A DNA stretch of 64,000 bases from Calliopsis andreniformis (GCF_051401765.1 NW_027480422.1:15394001-15458000), one strand, 5' to 3'. Positions 13,601 through 27,440 are shown, counted from the stretch's first letter. Program-made: numbers and translations. Notes: generated from the sequence alone by a model not told the origin.

Positions 13601-16184
13601 AATGACCTTAACTTTCACACTGGATGCTATTATTCGTTCTATACGATGGAAAAACTGTTATATTTATATTGTATCTTATGCTTCTGGCGATGACTTCTTA
13701 GGCCCTAACAATTCGATCTCGTGGAACAACGCTCTAGAGTGAAGCCTAGGTTGCCTGGAACATACAAATGACCATCACTTTCACACGGGTTGCAATTATT
13801 CCAGTTATAGGATGGAAAGGCTGTTGTATTTTTATTGTATTTTATGCTTCAGGCGTTGACTTCTCAGGCCCTAACTATTCGGTCTGGTGGAGCAACGGCC
13901 TAGAGTGAAGCCTAGGTTGCCCGGAACGTAGAAATGACCTTAGCTTTCATACTGGATGCAATTATTTGTTTTATGCGATGGAAAAACTGTTGTAATTATA
14001 TTGTATTTTATGCTTGTGGCGATGACTTCTTAGGCCCTAACTATTCGGTTTGGTGTAGCAACGCCCTAGGGTGAAGCCTAGGTTGCCCCGAACGTAGAAA
14101 TGGCAATGTCTTTCACGCTGGTTGCAATGATTCCTGTTATACGATGGAAAAACTGTTGTATTTTTATTGTATTTTATGCTTCAGGCGTTGTCTTCTAAAG
14201 TCGCAGCTATTCGACGTGGTGGAGCAACGCCCTAGAGTGAAGCCTAGGTTGCCCGGAACGTAGAAATGACCATCACTTTCAAACTGGTTGCAATTAATCC
14301 TTTTATACGATGGAAGAACTGTTGTATTTTTATTGCATTTTATGCTTCGGGCGTTGACTTCTAAGGCCCTAACTATTCAATCTGTTGGGTCAACGCCCTA
14401 GAGTGAAGCCTAGGTTGCTCGGAATGTAGAAATGACCATAACATTCACACTGGTTGAAATTATTCGTTTTATATGATGGAAGAACTGTTGTATCTATATT
14501 GTATTTTATGCTGCTGGCGATGACATCTTAGGCCCTAACAATTCGATTTCGTGGAACAACGCCCTAGAGTGAAGCCTAGGTTGCCTGGAACATACAAATG
14601 ACCATCACTTTCACACGGGTTGCAATTATTCCTGTTATAGGACGGAATGACTGTTGTATTTTTATTGTATTTTATGCTTCAGGCGTTGACTTCTGAGGCC
14701 GTAGCTATTCGATGTAGTGGAAGGACGCCATGAAGTGAAGCCTAGGTTGCCCGGAACGTATAAAGGACCATAACTTTCATACTGGTTGCAATTATTCGTT
14801 TTATATGATGGAAAAACTGTTGCATTTATATTGTATTTTATGCTGCTGGCGTTCACTTCTTAGGCCCTAACTATTCGATCTGGTGGAACAACGCCCTGGG
14901 GTGAAGCCTAGGTTGCCGGGAACGGAGAAATGACCATAACTTTCACACTGGTTGCTATTATTCGTTTTATACGATGGAAAAACTGTTGCATTTTTATTGC
15001 ATTTTATGCTTCGGGCACTGACTTCTAATGTCCTAACTATTCAATCTGTTGGAGCAACGCCCTAGAGTGAAGCCTAGGTTGCGCGGGATGTAGAAATGAC
15101 AATAACTTTCACACTGGTTGCAATTATTCGTTTTATACGATGGAAAAGCTGTTGCATCTTTATTGTATTTTATGCTTCTGTCGTTGACGTCTAAGGCCGT
15201 AGCTATTAGACGTGGTGGAGCAACGCACTAGAGTGACGCCTAGGTTGCCGGGAACGTGGAATGACCATTACTTTCGCAATGTTTGCAATTATTCATTTTA
15301 TACGATGGAAAAACTGTTGTACTTATATTGTATTTTATGCTTCTGGCGTTGACTTCTTATGCCCTAACTATTCCATCTGGTGGAACAACGCCCTAGGGTG
15401 AAGCCTAGGTTGCCCGCAGCGTAGAAATGGAAATAACTTTCACACCGGTAGCAATTATTCGTTTTATACGATAGAAAAACAGTTCTATTTATTTTGTATT
15501 TTATGCTACGGCCGTTGACTTCTAAGGCCCTAACTATTCAATCTGTTGAAGCAACGCCCTAGGGTGAAGCCTAGGTTGCCCGGAAAGTAGAAATGACCAT
15601 AACTTTCATACAGCTTGCAATTATTCGTTTTATTCGATGGAAAAACTGTTGTATTTATATTGTATTTTATACTTCGGGCGTTGACTTCTAAGGCCCTAAC
15701 TATTCAATCTGTTGGATCAACGCCCTAGAGTGAAGCCTAGGTTGCTCGGAATGTAGAAATGACCATAACATTCACACTGGTGAAATTATTAGTTTTATAC
15801 GATGGAAATGCTATTGTATTTATATTGTATTTTATGCAGCTGGCGTTCACTTCTTAGGCCCTAACTATTCGATCTGGTGGAACAACGCCCTGGGGTGAAG
15901 CCTAGGTTGCCGGGAACGTAGAAATAACCATAACTTTCACACTGGTCGCTATTATTCGTTTTATACGATGGAGAAACTCTTATATTTATATTGTATTTTA
16001 TGCTTCTGGCGTTGCCTTCTTAGGCCATAGCTGTTCGATCTGGTGGAACAACGCCCTAGAGTGAAGCCTAGGTTGCCCGGAACGTACAAATGACCATAAC
16101 TTTCACTCTGGTTGCTATTATTCCTTCTATACGATATAAAAACTGTTATATTTATATTGTATCTTATGCTTCTGGCGTTGACTT
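10681..16184 (+). repeat. Mixed monomer domain with 22/24-monomer correspondences
   Basis: Segments recur inside this stretch. Sequence at about 10,930-11,400 matches 14,580-15,050 at offset 3,651 bp. Sequence at about 11,420-11,850 matches 15,400-15,830 at offset 3,982 bp. The offset change of 331 bp corresponds to two extra monomers at about 15,055-15,390. Parts of 13,080-14,500 match the block at about 755-1,650 and its other copies. Monomers with GGTGAAATTATTCG (3 bp shorter) and with AACGTGGAATG first appear here and become frequent in the middle domain. No gene is seen. Confidence 0.78.
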
Positions 16185-18180
16185 CTTAGGCCCTAACAAT
16201 TCGATCTGGTGGAACAACGCCCTAGAGTGAAGCCTAGGTTGCCTGGAACGTACAAATGACCAGCACTTTCACACGGGTTGCAATTATTCCTATTATAGGA
16301 TGGAAAGACTGTTGTATTTATATTGTATTTTATGCTGCTGGTGTTCTCTTCTTAGGTCCTAACTATTCGATGTGGTGGTACAACGCCCTGGGGTGAAGCC
16401 TAGGTTGCCCGGAACGTAGAAATGACCATAACTTTCACACTGGTTGCTATTATTCGTTCTATACGATGGAAAAACTGTTATATTTATATTGTATCTTATG
16501 CTTCTGGCGATGACTTCTTAGGCCCTAACAATTCGATCTCGTGGAACAGCGCTCTAGAGTGAAGCCTAGGTTGCCTGGAACATACAAATGACCATCACTT
16601 TCACACGGGTTGCAATTATTCCAGTTATAGGATGGAAAGGCTGTTGTATTTTTATTGTATTTTATGCTTCAGGCGTTGACTTCTGAGGCCGTAGCTATTC
16701 GATGTGGTGGAAGAACGCCATAGAGTGAAGCCTAGGTTGCCGGGAACGTAGAAATGACCATAACTTTCCTACTGGTTGCAATTATTCGTTTTATATGATG
16801 GAAGAAGTGTTGTATTTATATTGTATTTTATGCATCGGGCGTTGACTTCTAAGGCCCTAACTATTCAATCTGTTGGAGCAACGACCTAGGGTGAAGCCTA
16901 GGTTGCCCGGAACGTAGAAGTGGCCATTACGTTCACATTGGATGCAATTATGCGTTCTATACGATGGGAAAACTGCTGTATTTATATTGTATTTTATGAT
17001 TCTGGCGTTGACTTCTTAGGCCCTAACTATTCGACCTGGTGGAGCAATGCCCTAGAGTGAAGCCTAGGTTGCCGGGAACGTAGAAATGACCGTTACTTTC
17101 ACATTGTTTGCAATTATTCAGTATATACGATGGAAAAACTGTTTAATTGTATTGTATTTTATGCTTCTGGCGTTGACATCTAAGGCCATATCTATTCGAT
17201 GTGGTGTAGCAACGCCCTAGTGTGAACCCTAGGTTGCCCGGTACGTAGAAATGGCCATAACTTTCACGCTGGTTGCAATTATTCCTGTTATACGATGGAA
17301 GGACTGTTGCATTGTTATTGTATTTTATGCTTCTGGCGTTGACTTCTCAGGCCCTAACTATTCGGTCTGGTGGAGCAACGGCCTAGAGTGAAGCCTAGGT
17401 TGCCCGGAACGTAGAAATGACCTTAGCTTTCATACTGGATGCAATTATTTGTTTTATGCGATGGAAAAACTGTTGTAATTATATTGTATTTTATGCTTGT
17501 GGCGATGACTTCTTAGGCCCTAACTATTCGGTTTGGTGTAGCAACGCCCTAGGGTGAAGCCTAGGTTGCCCCGAACGTAGAAATGGCAATGTCTTTCACG
17601 CTGGTTGCAATGATTCCTGTTATACGATGGAAAAACTGTTGTATTTTTATTGTATTTTATGCTTCAGGCGTTGTCTTCTAAAGTCGCAGCTATTCGACGT
17701 GGTGGAGCAACGCCCTAGAGTGAAGCCTAGGTTGCCCGGAACGTAGAAATCACCATCACTTTCAAACTGGTTGCAATTAATCCTTTTATACGATGGAAGA
17801 ACTGTTGTATTTTTATTGCATTTTATGCTTCGGGCGTTGACTTCTAAGGCCCTAACTATTCAATCTGTTGGGTCAACGCCGTAGAGTGAAGCCTAGGTTG
17901 CCAGGAATGTAGAAATGACCATAACATTCACACTGGTTGAAATTATTCGTTTTATATGATGGAAGAACTGTTGTATTTATATTGTATTTTATGCTGCTGG
18001 CGTTCACTTCTTAGGCCCTAACTATTCGATCTGGTGGAACAACGCCCTGGGGTGAAGCCTAGGTTGCCCGGAACGTAGAAATGACCATAACTTTGACACT
18101 GGTTGCTATTATTCGTTTTATACGATGGAAAAACTGTTCTATTAATTTTGTATTTTATGCTTCGGGCGTTGACTTCTAAG
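16185..18180 (+). repeat. Second 12-monomer higher-order unit (1,991 bp), copy 1
   Basis: The segment matches the following 1,991 bp. The GCCTGGAAC junction motif at 16,241 recurs at 18,232, the GAAGTGGCC monomer at 16,917 recurs at 18,908, and GACCATAACTTTC at 16,424 recurs at 18,415. The join lies near 18,183, where GGCCCTAAC runs into AATTCGATC. This 12-mer has different monomers from the 1,987 bp unit at 5-9 kb. Confidence 0.86.
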
Positions 18181-20170
18181 GCCCTAACAATTCGATCTGG
18201 TGGAACAACGCCCTAGAGTGAAGCCTAGGTTGCCTGGAACGTACAAATGACCAGCACTTTCACACGGGTTGCAATTATTCCTATTATAGGATGGAAAGAC
18301 TGTTGTATTTATATTGTATTTTATGCTGCTGGTGTTCTCTTCTTAGGTCCTAACTATTCGATGTGGTGGTACAACGCCCTGGGGTGAAGCCTAGGTTGCC
18401 CGGAACGTAGAAATGACCATAACTTTCACACTGGTTGCTATTATTCGTTCTATACGATGGAAAAACTGTTATATTTATATTGTATCTTATGCTTCTGGCG
18501 ATGACTTCTTAGGCCCTAACAATTAGATCTCGTGGAACAACGCTCTAGAGTGAAGCCTAGGTTGCCTGGAACATACAAATGACCATCACTTTCACACGGG
18601 TTGCAATTATTCCAGTTATAGGATGGAAAGGCTGTTGTATTTTTATTGTATTTTATGCTTCAGGCGTTGACTTCTGAGGCCGTAGCTATTCGATGTGGTG
18701 GAAGAACGCCATAGAGTGAAGCCTAGGTTGCCGGGAACGTAGAAATGACCATAACTTTCATACTGGTTGCAATTATTCGTTTTATATGATGGAAGAAGTG
18801 TTGTATTTATATTGTATTTTATGCATCGGGCGTTGACTTCTAAGGCCCTAACTATTCAATCTGTTGGAGCAACGACCTAGGGTGAAGCCTAGGTTGCCCG
18901 GAACGTAGAAGTGGCCATTACGTTCACATTGGATGCAATTATGCGTTCTATACGATGGGAAAACTGCTGTATTTATATTGTATTTTATGATTCTGGCGTT
19001 GACTTCTTAGGCCCTAACTATTCGACCTGGTGGAGCAATGCCCTAGAGTGAAGCCTAGGTTGCCGGGAACGTAGAAATGACCGTTACTTTCACATTGTTT
19101 GCAATTATTCAGTATATACGATGGAAAAACTGTTTAATTGTATTGTATTTTATGCTTCTGGCGTTGACTTCTAAGGCCATATCTATTCGATGTGGTGTAG
19201 CAACGCCCTAGTGTGAACCCTAGGTTGCCCGGTACGTAGAAATGGCCATAACTTTCACGCTGGTTGCAATTATTCCTGTTATACGATGGAAGGACTGTTG
19301 CATTGTTATTGTATTTTATGCTTCTGGCGTTGACTTCTCAGGCCCTAACTATTCGGTCTGGTGGAGCAACGGCCTAGAGTGAAGCCTAGGCTGCCCGGAA
19401 CGTAGAAATGACCTTAGCTTTCATACTGGATGCAATTATTTGTTTTATGCGATGGAAAAACTGTTGTAATTATATTGTATTTTATGCTTGTGGCGATGAC
19501 TTCTTAGGCCCTAACTATTCGGTTTGGTGTAGCAACGCCCTAGGGTGAAGCCTAGGTTGCCCCGAACGTAGAAATGGCAATGTCTTTCACGCTGGTTGCA
19601 ATGATTCCTGTTATACGATGGAAAAACTGTTGTATTTTTACTGTATTTTATGCTTCAGGCGTTGTCTTCTAAAGTCGCAGCTATTCGACGTGGTGGAGCA
19701 ACGCCCTAGAGTGAAGCCTAGGTTGCCCGGAACGTAGAAATGACCATCACTTTCAAACTGGTTGCAATTAATCCTTTTATACGATGGAAGAACTGTTGTA
19801 TTTTTATTGCATTTTATGCTTCGGGCGTTGACTTCTAAGGCCCTAACTATTCAATCTGTTGGGTCAACGCCCTAGAGTGAAGCCTAGGTTGCTCGGAATG
19901 TAGAAATGACCATAACATTCACACTGGTTGAAATTATTCGTTTTATATGATGGAAGAACTGTTGTATTTATATTGTATTTTATGCTGCTGGCGTTCACTT
20001 CTTAGGCCCTAACTATTCGATCTGGTGGAACAACGCCCTGGGGTGAAGCCTAGGTTGCCCGGAACGTAGAAATGACCATAACTTTGACACTGGTTGCTAT
20101 TATTCGTTTTATACGATGGAAAAACTGTTCTATTAATTTTGTATGTTATGCTTCGGGCGTTGAGTTCTAA
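18181..20170 (+). repeat. Second 12-monomer higher-order unit (1,991 bp), copy 2
   Basis: Tandem partner of 16,185-18,180. Beyond about 20,170 this copy continues into GTTTGATCTGGTGAAGC sequence, while copy 1 has the join. The same material is present again at 22,700-24,740 (offset 4,482 bp) and, from the GAAGTGG monomer on, at 310-1,650. Confidence 0.86.
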
Positions 20171-21545
20171 GGCCCTAACTGTTTGATCTGGTGAAGCAAC
20201 GCCCTAGAGTGAAGCCTAGGTTGCCCGGAACGTAGAAATGACCTTAACTTTCACACTGGTTGCTATTATTCGTTCTATACGATGGAAAAACTGTTATATT
20301 TATACTGTATCTTATGCTTCTGGCGCTGACTTCTTAGGCCCTAACAATTCGATCTGGTGGAACAACGCCCTAGAGAGAAGCCTAGGTAGCCTGGAACGTA
20401 CAAATGACCATCACTTTCACACGGGTTGCAATTATTCCAGTTATAGGATGGAAAGGCTGTTGTATTTTTATTCTATTTTATGCTTCAGGCGTTGACTTCT
20501 GAGGCCGTAGCTATTCGATGTGGTGGAAGAACGCCATAGAGTGAAGCCTAGGTTGCCGGGAACGTATAAATGACCATAACTTTCATACTGGTTGCAATTA
20601 TTCGTTTTATATGATGGAAGAAATGTTGTATTTATATTGTATTTTATGCTGCTGGCGTTCACTTCTTAGGCCCTAACTAGTCGATCTGGTTGAACAACAT
20701 CCTAAGGTGAAGCCTACGTTGCCCGGAAAGTAGAAATGACCATAACTTTCATACTGGTTGCAATTATTCGTTTGATACGATGGAAAAGCTGTTGTACTTA
20801 TATTGTATTTTATTCCTCTGGCGTTGTCTTCTTTGGCCCTAACTATTCGATCTGGTGGAACAACACCCTAGGGTGAAGCCTAGGTTCCCGGGAAACTATA
20901 AATGACCATAACTTTCATACTGGTTGCCATTATTCGTTTTATACAATGGAAAATCTGTTGTATTTATATTGTATTTTATGCTTCTGATGTTGACTTCTAA
21001 GGCCCTAACTATTCGATCTGGTGGAGCGACGCCCTACAGCGAAGCCTAGGTTGCCCGGAGCGTTGAAATGACCATCACTTTCACACTGGTTGCAATTATT
21101 CCTGTTATACGATGGCAAAAGCTCTTGTATGTATATCGTATTTTATGCTTCTGGCGCTTACTTCTTAGGCCCTAACTATTCCGTCTGGTGGAACAACGCC
21201 CTAGGGTGAAGCCTAGGTTGCCCGGAAAGTAGAAATGAGCATCTCTTTCACACTGGTTGCAAACATGCCTGTTATACGATGGAAAAAGTGTTGTAGTTTT
21301 ATTGTATTTTATGTTTCGGGCATAGACTTCTATGGTCCAACCTATTCGATCTGGTGGAGCAACGCCCTAGAGTCAAGCCTAGGTTGCACGGAAAGTAGAT
21401 ATGACCATACCTTTCACACTGGTTGCAATTATTCCTGTTATACGATGAAAAAACTGTTGTATTGTTATTGTATTTTACGCTTCGGGCGTTAACTTCTAAG
21501 GCCCTAAATATTCGATCTGGTGGAGCAACGCCCTAGGGTGAAGCC
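18885..21545 (+). repeat. 16-monomer block, copy 2 of the 18,575 bp long-range duplication
   Basis: Near-identical partner of 310-2,970. It overlaps the second 1,991 bp unit at its start and the 5,312 bp-offset block at its end, so these duplications are nested. After about 21,545 it runs into AAGCCTAGATTGCACGG, while copy 1 has CCTAGGTTGCCCGG followed by a different monomer. Confidence 0.85.
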
Positions 21546-22699
21546 TAGATTGCACGGAACGTAGAAATGACCATAACGTTCATACTGGTTGCAATTATTC
21601 GTTTTATACGATGGAAAGGCTGTTGTATTTATATTGTATTTTACGTTTCTGGCTTTGACTTCTAAGGCCCTATCTATTCGATCTGGTGGGGTAACGTCCA
21701 AGAGTGAAGCCTATGTTGCCCGGAACGTAGAAATGACCTGTACTTTCACACTGGTTGCAATTATTCCTGTCATACGATGGGAAAACTGTTGTTCTTATGT
21801 TGTATTTTATGCTTCTGCCGTCGAATTCTAAGTCGCTAACTATTCGATCTGGTGGAGCAACGCCCTAAAGTGAAGCCTAGCTTGCCCGGAACGTAGAAAT
21901 GACCGTTACTTTCACACTGTTTGCAAATATACATTATATACGATCGAAAACCTGTTGTATTTATATTGTATTTTATGCTTCTGGCGTTCACTTCTTGGGC
22001 CCTAACTATTCGATCTGGTGGAACAACGCCCTATGGTGAAGCCTAGGTTGACCGGAACGTAGAAATGACCTTAACTTTCACACCGGTAGCAATTATTCGT
22101 TTTACACGACGGAAAAACTGTTATATTTATATTGTATCTTATGCTTCTGGCGTTGACTTCTTAGGCCCTAACAATTCGATCTGGTGGAACAACGACCTAG
22201 AGTGAGGCCTAGGTTGTCCGGAACGTAGAACTGACCATAACTTTTACACTGGTAGCAATTATTCGTTTCATACAATGGAAAAACTGTTGTATTTATATTG
22301 TATTTTATGCTTGTGGCGTTGACTTCTAAGGCACTAACTATTCTATCTGGTGTATCAACGCCCTAGAGTGAAGCCTAGGTTGCTCGGAATGTAAAAATGA
22401 CCATAACATTCACACTGGTTGAAACTATTCGTTTTATACGATGGAAAAGCTGTTGTATTTAAATTGTATTTTATGCTTCTGGCGTTGATTTCTTAGGCCG
22501 TAACTATTCAACCTGATGGAACAACACCCTAGAGTGAGGCCTAGGTTGCCCGGAACGTAGAAATGACCATCACTTCCATCCTGGTAGCAATTATTCGTTT
22601 TATACGATGGAAAAACTGTTGTATTTATATTGTATTTTATGCTTGTGGCGTTGACTTCTAAGGCACTAACTATTCTATCTGGTGTATCAACGCCCTAGA
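21546..22699 (+). repeat. Mixed monomers between duplicated blocks
   Basis: Seven monomers of differing subfamily. Those at about 21,725-21,980 resemble the GACCTGTAC and ATATACATTATATAC pair found at 6.3-6.55 kb, isolated here from their usual neighbours. The stretch 22,060-22,330 matches 25,220-25,490 at offset 3,153 bp (19 monomers), including the odd GAACTGACC start at 22,229 and 25,382. Confidence 0.75.
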
Positions 22700-24740
22700 G
22701 TGAAGCCTAGGTTGCCTGGAACGTACAAATGACCAGCACTTTCACACGGGTTGCAATTATTCCTATTATAGGATAGAAAGACTGTTGTATTTATATTGTA
22801 TTTTATGCTGCTGGTGTTCTCTTCTTAGGTCCTAACTATTCGATGTGGTGGTACAACGCCCTGGGGTGAAGCCTAGGTTGCCCGGAACGTAGAAATGACC
22901 ATAACTTTCACACTGGTTGCTATTATTCGTTCTATACGATGGAAAAACTGTTATATTTATATTGTATCTTATGCTTCTGGCGATGACTTCTTAGGCCCTA
23001 ACAATTCGATCTCGTGGAACAACGCTCTAGAGTGAAGCCTAGGTTGCCTGGAACATACAAATGACCATCACTTTCACACGGGTTGCAATTATTCCAGTTA
23101 TAGGATGGAAAGGCTGTTGTATTTTTATTGTATTTTATGCTTCAGGCGTTGACTTCTGAGGCCGTAGCTATTCGATGTGGTGGAAGAACGCCATAGAGTG
23201 AAGCCTAGGTTGCCGGGAACGTAGAAATGACCATAACTTTCATACTGGTTGCAATTATTCGTTTTATATGATGGAAGAAGTGTTGTATTTATATTGTATT
23301 TTATGCATCGGGCGTTGACTTCTAAGGCCCTAACTATTCAATCTGTTGGAGCAACGACCTAGGGTGAAGCCTAGGTTGCCCGGAACGTAGAAGTGGCCAT
23401 TACGTTCACATTGGATGCAATTATGCGTTCTATACGATGGGAAAACTGCTGTATTTATATTGTATTTTATGATTCTGGCGTTGACTTCTTAGGCCCTAAC
23501 TATTCGACCTGGTGGAGCAATGCCCTAGAGTGAAGCCTAGGTTGCCGGGAACGTAGAAATGACCGTTACTTTCACATTGTTTGCAATTATTCAGTATATA
23601 CGATGGAAAAACTGTTTAATTGTATTGTATTTTATGCTTCTGGCGTTGACTTCTAAGGCCATATCTATTCGATGTGGTGTAGCAACGCCCTAGTGTGAAC
23701 CCTAGGTTGCCCGGTACGTAGAAATGGCCATAACTTTCACGCTGGTTGCAATTATTCCTGTTATACGATGGAAGGACTGTTGCATTGTTATTGTATTTTA
23801 TGCTTCTGGCGTTGACTTCTCAGGCCCTAACTATTCGGTCTGGTGGAGCAACGGCCTAGAGTGAAGCCTAGGCTGCCCGGAACGTAGAAATGACCTTAGC
23901 TTTCATACTGGATGCAATTATTTGTTTTATGCGATGGAAAAACTGTTGTAATTATATTGTATTTTATGCTTGTGGCGATGACTTCTTAGGCCCTAACTAT
24001 TCGGTTTGGTGTAGCAACGCCCTAGGGTGAAGCTTAGGTTGCCCCGAACGTAGAAATGGCAATGTCTTTCACGCTGGTTGCAATGATTCCTGTTATACGA
24101 TGGAAAAACTGTTGTATTTTTACTGTATTTTATGTTTCAGGCGTTGTCTTCTAAAGTCGCAGCTATTCGACGTGGTGGAGCAACGCCCTAGAGTGAAGCG
24201 TAGGTTTCCCGGAACGTAGAAATGACCATCACTTTCAAACTGGTTGCAATTAATCCTTTTATACGATGGAAGAACTGTTGTATTTTTATTGCATTTTATG
24301 CTTCGGGCGTAGACTTCTAAGGCCCTAACTATTCAATCTGTTGGGTCAACGCCCTGGAGTGAAGCCTAGGTTGCTCGGAATGTAGAAATGACCATAACAT
24401 TCACACTGGTTGAAATTATTCGTTTTATATGATGGAAGAACTGTTGTATTTATATTGTATTTTATGCTGCTGGCGTTCACTTCTTAGGCCCTAACTATTC
24501 GATCTGGTGGAACAACGCCCTGGGGTGAAGCCTAGGTTGCCCGTAACGTAGAAATGACCATAACTTTGACACTGGTTGCTATTATTCGTTTTATACGATG
24601 GAAAAACTGTTCTATTAATTTTGTATTTTATGCTTCGGGCGTTGACTTCTAAGGCCCTAACTGTTTGATCTGGTGAAGCAACGCCCTAGAGTGAAGCCTA
24701 GGTTGCCCGGAACGTAGAAATGACCTTAACTTTCACACTG
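22700..24740 (+). repeat. Third copy of the 1,991 bp-type block (offset 4,482 bp)
   Basis: Corresponds to about 18,220-20,260 at a constant offset of 4,482 bp (27 monomers). The GCCTGGAAC motif lies at 18,232 and 22,714, and the GAAGTGG monomer at 18,908 and 23,390. A few private substitutions are present, such as AAGCTTAGG near 24,031 and GGTTTCCCGG near 24,202. Confidence 0.85.
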
Positions 24741-25514
24741 GATGCTATTATTCGTTCTATACGATGGAAAAACTGTTATATTTATATTGTATCTTATGCT
24801 TCTGGCGATGACTTCTTAGGCCCTAACAATTCGATCTCGTGGAACAACGCCCTAGAGTGAAGCCTAGGTTGCCTGGAACATACAAATGACCATCACTTTC
24901 ACACGGGTTGCAATTATTCCAGTTATAGGATGGAAAGGCTGTTGTATTTTTATAGTATTTTATGCTTCAGGCGTTGACTTCTGAGGCCGTAGCTATTCGA
25001 TGTGGTGGAAGAACGCGATAGAGTGAAGCCTAGGTTGCCGGGAACGTAGAAATGACCATAACTTTCATACTGGTTGCAATTATTCGTTTTATATGATGGA
25101 AGAAGTGTTGTATTTATATTGTATTTTATGCATCGGTCGTTGACTTCTAAGGCCCTAACTATTCAATCTGTTGGAGCAACGCCCTAGGGTGAAGCCTAGG
25201 TTGCCCGGAAAGTAGAAATGACGTTAACTTTCACACCAGTAGCAATTATTCGTTTTACACGACGGAAAAACTGTTATATTCATATTGTATCTTATGCTTC
25301 TGGCGTTGACTTCTTAGGCCCTAACAATTCGATCTGGTGGAACAACGACCTAGAGTGAGGCCTAGGTTGTCCGGAACGTAGAACTGACCATAGCTTTTAC
25401 ACTGGTAGCAATTATTCGTTTTATACAATGGAAAAACTGTTGTATTTATATTGTATTTTATGCTTCTGGCGTTGACTTCTAAGGCACTAACTATTCGATC
25501 TGGTCGAGCAACGT
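24741..25514 (+). repeat. Connecting monomers before the 5,312 bp-offset block
   Basis: Ordinary satellite monomers. The part at about 25,220-25,490 is the partner of 22,060-22,330. Nothing else is visible. Confidence 0.7.
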
Positions 25515-27048
25515 CCTAGAGTGAAGCCTAGGTTGCCCGGAACGTAGAAATGACCATAACTTTCACACTGGTTGCTATTATTCGTTCTATACGATGGAAA
25601 AACTGTTATATTTATACTGTATCTTATGCTTCTGGCGCTGACTTCTTAGGCCCTAACAATTCGATCTGGTGGAACAACGCCCTAGAGAGAAGCCTAGGTT
25701 GCCTGGAACGTACAAATGACCATCACTTTCACACGGGTTGCAATTATTCCAGTTATAGGATGGAAAGGCTGTTGTATTTTTATTGTATTTTATGCTTCAG
25801 GCGTTGACTTCTGAGGCCGTAGCTATTCGATGTGGTGGAAGAACGCCATAGAGTGAAGCCTAGGTTGCCGGGAACGTATAAATGACCATAACTTTCATAC
25901 TGGTTGCAATTATTCGTTTTATATGATGGAAGAAATGTTGTATTTATATTGTATTTTATGCTGCTGGCGTTCACTTCTTAGGCCCTAACTAGTCGATCTG
26001 GTTGAACAACATCCTAAGGTGAAGCCTACGTTGCCCGGAAAGTAGAAATGACCATAACTTTCATACTGGTTGCAATTATTCGTTTTATACGATGGAAAAG
26101 CTGTTGTACTTATATTGTATTTTATTCCTCTATCGTTGTCTTCTTTGGCCCTAACTATTCGATCTTGTGGAACAACACCCTAGGGTGAAGCCTAGGTTCC
26201 CGGGAAACTAGAAATGACCATAACTTTTATACTGGTTGCCATTATTCGTTTTATACAATGGAAAATCTGTTGTATTTATATTGTATTTTATGCTTCTTAT
26301 GTTGACTTCTAAGGCCCTAACTATTCGATCTGGTGGAGCGACGCCCTACAGCGAAGCCTAGGTTGCCCGGAGCGTTGAAATGACCATCACTTTCACACTG
26401 GTTGCAATTATTCCTGTTATACGATGGCAAAAGCTCTTGTATGTATATCGTATTTTATGCTTCTGGCGTTTACTTCTTAGGCCCTAACTATTCCGTCTGG
26501 TGGAACAACGCCCTAGGGTGAAGCCTAGGTTGCCCGGAAAGTAGAAATGAGCATCTCTTTCACACTGGTTGCAATCATGCCTGTTATACGATGCAAAAAG
26601 TGTTGTAGTTTTATTGTATTTTATGTTTCGGGCATAGACTTCTATGGTCCAACCTATTCGATCTGGTGGAGCAACGCCCTAGAGTCAAGCCTAGGTTGCA
26701 CGGAAAGTAGATATGACCATACCTTTCACACTGGTTGCAATTATTCCTGTTATACGATGAAAAAACTGTTGTATTGTTATTGTATTTTACGCTTCGGGCG
26801 TTAACTTCTAAGGCCCTAAATATTCGATCTGGTGGAGCAACGCCCTAGGGTGAAGCCTAGATTGCACGGAACGTAGAAATGACCATAACGTTCATACTGG
26901 TTGCAATTATTCGTTTTATACGATGGAAAGGCTGTTGTATTTATATTGTATTTTACGTTTCTGGCTTTGACTTCTAAGGCCCTATCTATTCGATCTGTTG
27001 GGGTAACGTCCAAGAGTGAAGCCTATGTTGCCCGGAACGTAGAAATGA
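25515..27048 (+). repeat. 9-monomer block duplicated at offset 5,312 bp (32 monomers)
   Basis: Matches about 20,203-21,736 at a constant offset of 5,312 bp. The ATGACCATAACTTTC monomer at 25,550 pairs with 20,238, and the GAGCATCTC monomer at 26,544 pairs with 21,232. It differs at a modest number of sites and ends where this copy reads GACCATAACTTTC and the other reads GACCTGTAC. Through the 18,575 bp duplication the same monomers also occur at 1.6-2.9 kb. Confidence 0.85.
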
Positions 27049-27440
27049 CCATAACTTTCACACTGGTTGCTATTATTCGTTTTATGCGATGGAAAAACTG
27101 TTATATTTATATTGTACTTTATGCTTCTGGCGTTGCCTTCTTCGGCCCTAACTGTTCGATCTGGTGGTACAACGCCCTAGAGTGAAGCCTAGGTTACCCG
27201 GAAGGTAGAAACGACCAGTATTTTCACACTGTTTGCAGTGACTCCTGTTATACGATGGAAAAACTGTTGCATCTTTATTGAATTTTATGCTTCTGGCGTT
27301 TACTTCTAAGGCCCTAACTATTCTATCTGGTGTATCAACGCCCTAGAGTGAAGCCTAGGTTGCTCGGAATGTAAAAATGACCATAACATTCACACTGGTT
27401 GAAATTATTCGTTTTATACGATGGAAAAGCTGTTGTATTT
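27049..27440 (+). repeat. Lead-in monomers to the 19-mer units
   Basis: Two to three monomers, including the variant with GAAACGACCAGTATTTTC. They resemble the end of the 19-mer (29,190-29,590) and the stretch at 11,940-12,360, but not perfectly, so they look like an older relative at the edge of the homogenised domain. Confidence 0.72.
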
